From Misgurnus anguillicaudatus (Eukaryota > Chordata > Actinopteri > Cypriniformes > Cobitidae), in assembly GCF_027580225.2 (NCBI RefSeq), contig NC_073354.2:32838501-32902500 (forward strand): a stretch of 64,000 nucleotides of DNA. The letters run 5' to 3'. A program made the translations under genes and the position numbers. The first letter of the stretch is position 1. Each line of letters starts with the position of its first letter. The notes beneath the pieces were generated by a model. That model was not told the DNA's origin and searched no databases. It saw only the letters and a program-made list of their open reading frames with translations. Shown here piece after piece: positions 26,001 through 38,000 of this stretch.

Positions 26001-29000
26001 TCAAAATGCATTCAAAACAGCATTATTCAGATTTACAGGACCATTTTCCACTTTGTCTCACTCTTGTTTTTCTGCTGTGAAGTATTTTGATTGTAAATGA
26101 CTTCAGTTATGGTTGTCCTGTGATGCATGTAAAATCAATAGCTTAAACCATAGCTTAAAGGACCCCTAATGGATAGAGAGCAGTAGCAAGGACCCCCATT
26201 ACATGCATCAAATTAATACTGTATTTATTATTATTTATAACACATCTTTTGTTATGATGTTTATGTTACAAAGATTAAAATAATAATGTTTTGCATACTA
26301 CATAACATTCAACTAAATAGTTTTATCGTGGGAATGTTATGCTATTTATTTTAGTTTTTTATATTTATTAATAACCTATTAACGAATTTTAGTTTGATGC
26401 CTCATTTCATTTTACCCAAAAATTATTTTGCAATCAAATAATATTTGTAGGACCCCCAGTAATGCCACCACGGACCCCTGTTAAAGACCCGTGGCTTAAA
26501 GGGACACTCCACTTTTAAAAAAAAATATGCTAATTTTCCAGCTTTCCTAGAGTTAAACATTTGATTTTTTCCGTTTTGGGGTCCATTTGGCTGATCTCCG
26601 GGTCTGGCTGTAACACTTTTAGCATAGCTTAGCATAATCCAATGAATCTGATTAGACCATTAGCATTGCGCCTAAAAAAAATTACCAAAGAGTTTCTATA
26701 TTTTTCCTATTTAAAACGTTACTGTTCTGTAGTTACATCGTGTACTAAGACCAACAGAAAATTAGAAGTTGCGATTAGGGCTGTAACGATAAATCACATG
26801 TCCCATTAAAAAAACCTGTCTCTAATCGATTCGGCATCGCAAGGCTGCGATTCTGTGTTTCATGCTCAGCTTGAGGGTGTACTATGGCGTTTTGGTCAGT
26901 AAGAAGTCCTTATCAATCTAAAATCATTATGAGTCGTTTATAACGTGCATTTAAAAAAGCCACACTTGTTAAATAAAACCATTCAACATTCTTTATTATC
27001 ATGAAAATACCTGAAAAATCTGAAGAACGGCGATATAAATATCCTTCTAGACATTTCCTGGAATAGCGTCCGTAATGCTGCTACTTCTGTGGCACAATTG
27101 GAGTTTTTGCACGAGAGCGCCCTCTGGCTTTTGGATGTGGTGGCATTTCACCGTAATTCATTCAAATTCATTCATTGAGAAAACGTGCATTTGCACGTTA
27201 AATCGTTACAGCCCTAGTTGCGATTTTTTTTTTTAGCGCAATATGGCTAGGAACTAGTCATATTTTATTCTGGTGTAATAATCAAGGACTTTGCTGCTGT
27301 AACATGGCTGCAGCAGGCGTAGAGATATTACGCACTGTCCCAAAATAGTCCCCTTGGTTACTTTTACCGTGTCCAAAACCGCCTACTTTCATACTATATA
27401 GTAGGCGAAAGGCAGTAGGCGAGGCGAGTAGTATGTCCGATTTTATAGTATTCCAAAAACAGTAGGCGAAAAGTACCTGGATGACCTAATACTTCCGGTA
27501 AGATTTTGAAGTGTGCATACGAAATAGGAAAAATATCCAAACTCTTTGCGTATTTTTTAGCCCAATGCTAATGGTCTAATCAGATTCAATGGATTATGCT
27601 AAGCTATGCTAAAAATCGTACTGCCAGACCCGGAGAACATCTGAATGGATTCCAAAAAATGTAAAAATGAAATGTTTAAATCTAGGGGAGCTGTAAAATG
27701 AGAATATTTTCATCATTTGTGGAGTGTCCCTTTAAAGGGATAGTTTACTCAAAAATGAAAATTTTGTCATAATTTACTCACTCTCATGTTGTTACAAACC
27801 TATATGAATTTCTTTGTTCTAATGATCTCAAAGGTAGATATTTTGAGGAATGTTTGAAACCAAACCAATTCATGAGCCCCATTGACTTCCATAGTGGGAA
27901 AAAATAATACTATGGAAGTGAATGGTGCTCATGATCGGTTCGGTTTCAAACATTCCTCAAAATATATTTTTGTGTACATTTTTATAACCAGTGTCTTATT
28001 TTAAAAATAATGTTATGTTTCCCATAAGTAGCTGTTTAAACTGCAGTTTTTGATGTTTGATTGAATGAAGACAGGCATCTGTCGACATTTGTCGAGTCTG
28101 TTTGACAGCTGTTAAATATGAAAACACTTCGCTGCAGATTTTATGACACAGTGTCTGTACTTTTAGTTCGTATATTTTTAAATCTCTGTATGTGTGTATA
28201 TATTTCCCGTGGAGTTTCATTTAGTCTATTAAAAAATCCAGGAGTGAAACTGACAAACCGCTTTTCATTCATAAGTCTGTGGGCCGTTTTGTTTGACTTT
28301 CCGTCCGCTTCACATTTTGCACCTGCGCAGGTGTTATATTTTAATTCCGTGTGCGTGTCTGTCTGTTTGTCCACGGATGTGTACCTCTGTGTCATCTCCT
28401 ATGATGATCGCTTTCTGGCTGTAAATAAATTTTTACCTTCTCTTATCTTGTTGCTCACAGAAGCGTACCGGAGACAACCTTTGACCTTCACGGGGACATT
28501 CACAGTGGCTCTGCGATCCCTACGAGCAAGGTGTCACATCTACCTGCTTCTTTCAGATGTATGTATGCATGTGTTTGTTTACAGTCTCACAGGGATATTT
28601 GCTGTTTTCAGAGCTCAGGGAAGCTGGAGATGGAGCGTTCAGGAAACGGCAGCGAGAGAGGCCTGGTGAAACCCATGATCAGAGGAGAACAGCAAGACTT
28701 TAACAGACAGGATGGAAGGTCCCAGGCTTTTTTGCTTTGAGAAAGGTAGGATCATACGCAGAATATAGTTTTAAAATATAGTTAATATTAACTATAGTTA
28801 ACTTACAGTTTTGGTGTAAACATGCCTTTTACTAAGCGATGTCGTGTGTAGGGTTTAGGTCTTTATATGTAACCTGACCCTTACCTTTCTGTCTGAACTG
28901 GAGATACCCGAGACCTGCCTTCAGTCTTATCAATAATCCAGTGCTTATGAGAACCCACATTGACACTCGGCTCAGTCGGATGTCTGTGCTGGGATGTTTT

Positions 29001-32000
29001 ACGGCAGGATGGGAATGGGCTCTCTGGAGCGGTGGGCTTCTGTAGACAGCGGTGTCAATCTGTCCTACATTAACTGGTTTATTGAACAACGGTTCTTTCC
29101 CCGCAGGTCCCAGGACGGCCCAGAGCTGACGCTGCCGGCCAGCATTGAGTTCAGGGATAACTGTGAGTAGCGTATATGTCTGATCGATTTGTGCTGGTTT
29201 GATTTCGGTTAGCAGTTAACTGGGTCGTGGATCATGTGTCACGTCTACTGTGTGTAGGCTTTTAGTTTTCTGTTTGTGCTATTGTTATGTACAGGCATAG
29301 CAAGGACCTGTTTGATGACAGCGTGCACTTTCTGTGCATATTATGAAGCAAAACACCCAGTTAATTACGCTTTATAATGGTTGAAAACGGGGATCAGGGA
29401 ACTACTTCTGAGTTTAAACCCCAAATCCTTGAAATCCTTGTGAATCTGTTTGTGAATCTGGGGTAAAAAAAATTCAAGGCCCTGTGAAGTTTTTGAAAAT
29501 GTACATAGATACATAGATACAGGTCATCAAAAGTGCTTGAATCTATTTTATGCGAGAAGTTTTCTGGAAAAAATTCTAGACTTAAGCACACGTGCTAAAC
29601 TGTTCACTTTAAATGCTTATATCTATGCGAATGTTGATTCATACCAAAATGCTTTTTTCCACAGTTGTGTTTGACACATGAAAACATCTGGGGTTACATA
29701 TGTAACCTTTGTTCCCTGAGAAGGGAACGAGACACTGCGTCTCCCTTGCCCTACTTCATGCGTCCCTGTAACGCCGTCTTTGTCAATATTTCAGATAGCG
29801 ATATACTTCCTGGCTCCCGCGTCACCCTGTCTTTGTCGTTAAGCTTCACCATTGGTTGAATTTGATTTACACATTCAGACGCACTTACCCCTGGAGGCGT
29901 TCCCAAAGTGTCACCGCAGTGACGCAGCGCGAGTTCCCTCGAAAGGGAACTGTAACAATGTTTCTTAAAAGTAACATGATGGAACCTTGCCCTCATTTGA
30001 AATGTGTCCCCACATTTGAATTTGAGGGTATTGGACCTGGAAAGTCCTTGAAAGCTCCTTGAAGTGAACTAAGGTGTTGGAACCTTGTTTACAGAGGTAA
30101 TCCACACAGCTCCAATGTGTTGTTAAACGTGTTCTGCAGAAAATCTATACATTTTTGTAAGAAAAATATCCATATTTTTAACTATAAACTATAATAAATA
30201 TTGCATTAATTACCTGCAAATTAACCCTTTGTAGCCCTCTGTGAAGGATGGGGGCTTTTTTCTTTAAACTCAGAAGTTGTTCCCTGATCCCTGTTTTCTC
30301 CCATTATAAGCTTGAAAAAGCAAAGACATTTACTCAAATAACTTCAAATGTGTTCGTCTGACGTAATTATATCAATGCCGGTTTGCTAGCTTATAGATCA
30401 ATGCATGGAAAGTATTGATGACCTCATCACTTGTTTGCTCAGTGCTTACCCGGTCGGTTTAAACCAATATGCATTTTAATTTAATGGGTGTTTCAGTGGA
30501 AAATTATGGCCGTAAGAAATGGGATATTATGGTTACACTTTGCACAGTATGTTTCAGTTTAAATTACAATGAGATATTGTATGTGTTAGATATCTTATCC
30601 AGCAATAATAAAATTAGGTTAATTTGCATTTTTAAGTTAATCCATTGTTAATTTTTGTCAGCTTAATAAATTCTGTGACAAGTATTGTTCATATATTTTA
30701 TGTTAGCTATTGAATTAACCTTCAACCAACGTATATCATCTCATTGTAAAGCGCAAGTGGTATCAGAATAATAATAAAAGATATGAAAGGCTTCCTTCTG
30801 TATATTTAAATGTGACCCTAGACCTCAAAACCAGTTATAAGTCACACGTCTATGTTAGTAGCAAAAGCCAACAATGCATTGTATAGGTCAAAATTGTTGA
30901 TTTGTTTAATGCCAAAAATCTGAATTTTCAAATAGTTGTATCTCTGCCAAATATTGCCTTATCATAACAAATCATACATCAATTGGAAGCTTATTCATCT
31001 TTCAGAATTGTCAATTCAATACCCGTTCCTCCCGTCGTAGTCTGCATGCTGCAAAGAAAACCACTCAAAAGAGCATCTGAAGTCCTGTTTACCATTTTAT
31101 ATGTTCATTTTTAAAGGCAGGGTGCACGATCTCTGAAAGCCAGTGTTCACAATTAAAATCTACTAAACAAAACACACCCCTACCCAATAGAATCTGGACC
31201 TTCTTTTGATAGACCCGCCCCCCACAAACGCAACCCAGGCAGGGATGTCGGTTAGTAGACACGCTTACTGCTGATTGGCTACAAGTGTGTTTTGGTACTC
31301 GGCCCGACTCCTTTTTCCAAAGCATTTCTCATTGTGCACCCCGCCTTAAATATGCATCAGATGTAACAACCATGTGCATCCTATGTAAATCTGTCCCTGC
31401 CTCCTCTATCCCATAATTCTCTTCTGCAGCTGAGGACGCCTTCCTGTCTGCCATCATTAACTACACCAACAGCTCCACGGTGCATTTCAAACTCTCCCCC
31501 ACCTACGTGCTGTATATGACGTGCCGTTACGTCATGTCCAGCCAATACCGGCCTGACATCAGCCCCTCGGAGCGTACGCACAAAGTCATTGCCATTGTCA
31601 ACAAGATGGTGAGCATGATGGAAGGAGTTATCCAGGTGGGTGTCTGCAGTTTTTTACTCTGATCCTTTGTTAAATTTGAATTAGCTCCTCCCACTGTTTT
31701 TTAAAGCCTGCTAATTGGTTACAGTTGTAGTTGGTTGTAATTTCGTAGACTGCCTGTAGCTTTATATATGTAGCTAGATTATATACACGCTTTTGTAGTT
31801 TTTAGTAGCATCAATGCTTGTTTCACTTTCATCAATTCAGGTCACTGCCTCAGCAAACAATGCTAAAGTACTGCACTCAGTGTTTCCCGTGTGTGTGTGT
31901 GTGTTTGTCTCTGTACCTTGTTTTACCTGAATCATTTACCATGTTTACCCAGCAGCGCTTGGTTAAATGATCTCTGAGAGGTTACGGTTCAGAAATGAGG

Positions 32001-35000
32001 TCCACATGCTCTTGGCTTATTTACTTTTCTCATTTGGACATTGTGGGTTTTTTGAGCAGCCCACCCAGGTGTTCAGACCTGCATATGAAAGGCTTAGAGC
32101 AAAGATTAAACACTATTTTATAACAACTCTCTTTTATTTACTGGTAGCAAGTGTAGATGGAGTTCAGCATCTAAGAATAGAGTTCTTATGCAGGGTTCAC
32201 ACCAGACGCGGTAGAGGCGGCAAGCGTGAGTTATTTACATGTTAAGTCAATGCAAAGACGCGAATTGGCATTGGTTGTCGCAGGAAACCCGCGAGTTGAA
32301 AAATCTGAACTTTGGCGGATTTCTGCGCCACATTAACTAATCAGGACCTTGCTGTAGTGGTGACGTGATTACAAGTCGCAGAAGCCCCTCCTATGACGCG
32401 AATTTCCGCATGAATGTCTCGAATGACTAGATTTTCACGCACGGCTTTCACGCGTGAATGAAGCGAGTAAACTCAAATGTTCAAGCGTCCAGCTACACTC
32501 GAGTAGCGCGTTTTTGCCGCCTGCACCGTGGCTGGTGTGAATGCACCATTACTGTGACCCAATTTTAAAGTAATAGTTAGCTTATGAATTAAAAACTCGT
32601 ATGGGGCATACACACTGCGAATTTAACGATTTGTGCGAGTAGATTGCATACAAAGTCAACGAAAAGATGCAAACTCGCTCGGGGCGATGCGAATGACGCT
32701 GATTGGGTGGTGCGTTTGCAGCAAAAACACGCGCTATTTGCCTCAAACACACCTTCGCGCAAGTTGAAAATATTCAGCTCAAGTGAAAAATTCGTATGAC
32801 ACAAAGTTAAAGTCCCATGAGTAATCTAGAGCGAGGAACGTGATGCTACGCGTTTGGTGTGTACATAGCATTATTTTCTTTCTCGTTCCAAACCCTTATT
32901 GTGTCTTGATAACAAATGCGAAATAAGCGAATAGATCACGCTATTCGCGAGTAGTTGGACGCTTGAACATTTTGAGTTAACTCGTTTCATTCGCGCGTGA
33001 AATTCAAATGCGGATATGCTCAATTTGCTGGCTTTAGCTAGCTTGTAGACTCAATATGTATATATACACAGTAGGGGTGCCCCGATCAATGCCGATATAC
33101 ACTAAAAATATGTGGCCGATAACTATTCTGAATCGCACACGATATTATTCGCACCTATTTCATGTACTACGGCTTTTGATGAGTAAGTCCTTATCGATCT
33201 TAAATCACTGTTAGTTGGAGAAGTTTAAAACATGCATTTGAAAAAGCAAGATTTGTCAAACATAATCATTATACATATTCATAATAGTCATGAAAATACC
33301 TGAAAAGGTTTGAAGAACAATAATATAAATAATATAATATAAATGCGTGTGTATGGTTCGCATATTGTGTTTCTGCACGAGAGCGCCCTCTGGCTTTTGG
33401 ATGTAGCAGCATTTCACCGTAATTCATTAAGAAGCATAGCAAGCATCATCGGCCGATATATTGGTGCACCCCTAATATACAGTATAGCTCAAATTGAGTA
33501 AAGAGCGTTTATTACAACTTACCAGATTGTCTGACCTCCTCACTCACTTTCTTTAAAGCAAGATCCTTTTTATTCCTGTTACTGTAAAAGTAGGAAGATG
33601 TGTCGTTCGGCTTCGGGTGTCCACATATAGCAACAATGATTTTGTTCTCCCTTGTTGTTTCATAATCACTTCACTACTAGAGCAAGAAATATCTGCATGA
33701 TTCGCGCAAATCCTGTGTTACGTGCGAAATGCTAAATTCGTGCCACATTATTTGCCCGAAACGCTCAATTTGCGTGAAACACGCGGCGGGATGACTATTG
33801 CGTCTTTGCATTGATTTGGGTTGTGGATCACTTGCGCTTGGCGCGTCATTCGCGTCTGGTGTGAATGCACGATAATGACTTAACAGGAGACAACTTAAAA
33901 AATTTTGAGAGTGCTTTAAAAAAATACCAGATTCAAAATATATGCCATTTATCTGAATGAATGTAAATGAACAGTTCCTCCCCCTGGTGCACGATGATGT
34001 TATCAGTTCTGCGTGAGTGTGAATGCCTGTTTGGTGTATGTATGTGTTTACATGCCTGTGATATCTGTCCATGCCATGGCTGTTGTTGACAGTCTCTCTC
34101 TTTGTCCTGTCGGATGTCTGTCCCCTCCTCCCCCCATACCTACTTTCTCTACAGGAGATTGCTGAAGGTGATCAGGTAGGAGTACGCACTGCTAGGGAGG
34201 CATCTCAATCTTTCTTCCCTCTCTTACTTTCTCGCGTTCAGCTTGGCTCAGTCCTTCATGCCTTTTTTATCCTCCCATAACAGAAACCAAGCCAACTAAG
34301 TAATCCCCTCTTACAGCTGGACTCTCAAACCAAACGTTCATAACCCTCATTACGGCTCAACCTGGAACATGTGATACTAAAAAAAACAACTGCAGTTACG
34401 ATCTCTGAACGTTTTAATTCTGGCATCTTCCATTTTGACCTCTTGCTTACTGCACTTCGGTGTGAATGAGAGTCTACCCCATGTTCTTTTGCTTTGATTT
34501 CTTTATTTGATGTCTGTTGTTAACGTCATTTCTATTTTTTTGAATGCGTCCTGTGGCCAGTATGATGTATTTCGGAGGGAGGGGTTGAGGGTCGTCGTCA
34601 TTTGGGATAGACGCGTGCTGGTATACGCAGAGGTCCAGTTCGTGCGAGTTTAAGGCACGTTTGGACCGTGTGTATCCCTCTCTCTCTGTGATGTGGGGAT
34701 GCGGTTTCCATAGCAACCAGTCACTGCAGCTACCCAGTCAAGCATCTGTATCTCACTCTTGGAATTTGAACTAATCCTAACATGTTTTCTGTACGATTCA
34801 TGTTTTTTTCTGACCGGACGTGGTGACTGGTTGTTAGGGGCGGGGCGGGTTGAACAGAGGGCACAAGTCTATCCCGGGAGTGCTACTCATGGCTGTAACC
34901 CTTTCTCTTTTTGTTTTGTGTTTCCTTTGTTTCTTTTGTTTTATCTTAATGTAACCACCGGTCTTGCCCCTTTCTGCCTTTCTTGTGTTACAGAAGCAGA

Positions 35001-38000
35001 AAAATATTGCTGGAGCTTTGGCCTTCTGGATGGCGAATGCCTCGGAGCTGCTGAACTTCATCAAGCAAGACAAAGATCTCAGCCGCATCACGCTAGACGC
35101 GCAGGATGTGCTTGCTCACCTGGTTCAGATGGCTTTTAAGTAAGTGTTTTAGCATGCACATGCTCTAGTGTTTTGCGATAAATAACATGAGCTTGCATGC
35201 TAGCTGGCTGCCTACCCAAGGCAGTATTTTAAAGCATCTGTATCCTAACCAAGCATGACACGATTAAGCAAGCAAGTAAATTACCTCTGATTTATGTTAA
35301 TCCTAACTAAATGTAGCTGTTTACAGCAGCATAAAGGCAATTTTTCGGTTGATTGTTTTTTCCACAACGTTGAACAGGGAAGCATCATCCCTCTTTGTTA
35401 TCTGATATTATAGTGCCTTCTTTGTGAGCACAAACTAGAGGTTTTCGCGGGTCCAAAGATTCTCCAAATCACCTTTTACCGAACCTGACGTGCATAAATA
35501 AGTTTTTAAAATAAAGACCAGAGACAAACGCGAGAACTTAACCCAACTTGTATCCGAATGTAAACGGCACCGACGTGTGTGCAGTCGGCATCCTCGCACG
35601 TACCAGGCAGCCACTGCTCCATTTATTTATTTTGTTATCTGATAACAACACCAAGGTTACCGCTAAAATGTGCATTCAAAATTGATTGACAGGTCTCTCT
35701 AAACGAAAATTAACCTATGTCAGCCACACTATGTGCAAGCGCTGAAGGGTGGTTTGTTTGGGCCGTTTCAGGTCCGTTTGGCACATTTATTTTAAATTAC
35801 CCGAGACTCGATGCTGCTAATATTATACCCAACCTGCATCCGAGGCACACTTAAAACTTTTAGACCCGAACTGTCTCGGGTTGCACTTTGGGTTTTAAAT
35901 CTTACTGGACCCGTGAAGACCTTTTGCGCAAATACATCAATCCTGGGATGGGGACCTACTGGGATTGCTTGGATTAATCCTGGAAAGCCCACTGTGTGAA
36001 CAAAAGGCAGGAACAATGCCATAATGGGGGTGTCATAAGGATCATCACATTTCGATAAGGGGTTTTAAATGCAGAATTGCAGATCAGTGTTCACAATGAA
36101 GAAAGTTTGGCAGATCCTCACTTTCCGCTCTAAAGCCCAGTGTTTTTTTACGTGTATGCGAACATGCATGCACAGTCGTCCGCACAGCTTTGCAAAGCAT
36201 AGTTTATTTAACGTGTAAGTGAAAGCAGACGTTCGATGCATGCGCATTAAGCAAAATGCAATGCATATCCTTGGCTACATATGTCATTCTCCTGTATGCG
36301 CATGCGCCAAAAAGCCCAAAAAATGCATAAACATTAGGTCTCATTCACTAAGCATGCATACACACAAATTTGTGCGTGAGATGTGTGTACGGATGTTTTC
36401 ACAAACAAATCGTGATTCAACAAAAACGTTCATGTCAAAATGTCTTCTAAATGTACGCAAAAAATTCAACCTAAAGCCACTTGTACACAATCACTTATCC
36501 TACACTATAATCAAATAACCTACTAGGCTATAATTATAATGTGTATGATAATGTTAATATATAAAATTATATTTCATATTATAATATTTTCTGTATTATA
36601 TACAGCACTGCTATTTGGGCGGATGATCTATATTATTATTATTATTATTATATATACATTATATTATACATTATTATAGTCTACTAAGAAGATGCACGTA
36701 ATAACAAATCCTTATGCTCTCCTTCTTCACTTTTTAAATATCTATATAAAAACTGCTTAAAGGAACACACTCGGATTTTGGGAATTTAGCTTATTCACCG
36801 TATCCCCCAGAGTTATTAAGTCCATACATACCTTTCTCATCTCATTTTCCTATAGTCACACCGTGTACAAATAACAAGGTGATATGAGACAGCGATCTTT
36901 TAACAGTATACATCAGGGGTGCAAACTTGTCACCTTTCGGCGAAATTCGCCGTTTTTGATCCAAAATAGGTCATTCTTGTGATTCGTCTAGATCCGATGA
37001 GTTTTTGAAAATGAGGGGTGAGGGGGGTCTGCGACAGGGTAGCAGTAAATGAAATTATGAAAACCATGTCCAGCTATTGTGGTAACGATGTCAAATTACT
37101 AGCCAGTTTGGCGGGTTATGTTTTACAATTTATAGCCCCCTCATTTGCTGCCGAAGTTTAAGCAGTCTGCAGATTGAGTGCACACACTTAACTCGTAGTA
37201 TTTTCTCATTCGAGGTTACGCGCCCACGTCACGGTGCTGTGCGCGTGGTCATAAAAGCTTAACATTTGTACACCGCAGTTTTAAATTAAGTGATTTTAAG
37301 ACGTTGAAACACAAACAACAGTGCTATATGCGCTATATACCTGTTTCTGTTTGAGAGGAGCGTGAAAGCCGCGTATCCGCTTCTCATTAAGCTTGTGAGT
37401 ATTTTTGCCGCTGTATTAGCCTTTAATACAAAAATGCGTCAAAAGTCCCGGTTTTTGCAACTGTCCTCATATAAACACTACAATTCAGGGCTTAAGAGAA
37501 AGTAAACAGCTAAAAGAGAAAACACATGTGTAACAGTATATTAGATCCGGAGTCAGAATTCGGTCTTAAAGGGGAAGTTACCTAATTTTGCTCCTGTCTG
37601 TCACTCGTGTTAATCAAACAGTATTGAGAGAAAATCTCTCACTGCTCTTAACTAAATCACTTTTCTACCTTTAATAACATTTGTAATAACATAAGTTGCT
37701 CGTTCAGGGTTCATATTCTTAGAGCTATGACTGTGGAACAGAAAAAACACTAAATTACTTGTTTATGTGTACTACTAAATAATAATAAAAACGCACATTT
37801 CTGTAACACTTTACAAAAAGGTTGTATTTGTTCACATTAGTAAATGCATTATGAACGAAAAATGAGCATTATATTGTATATAAGCATTTATTAATTCTTG
37901 TTTATGTCATTACAGTAATTGGTATTAGTAATTGATGTTGCATTAACTAATGCTAACAGTTTCAAATTTGATTTAAATTAAATGCTAAAATGAATAAGAT

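Noticed and set aside
28118..28669. 183-codon open frame over afdn exons 11 and 12
   Set aside because: It reads through introns and uses the wrong frame in both exons; the conserved afadin peptides lie in another frame with proper splice sites.
33677..34072. 131-codon reverse open frame
   Set aside because: Composition is irregular, half lies in a MITE block, and no domain or conserved motif is visible.
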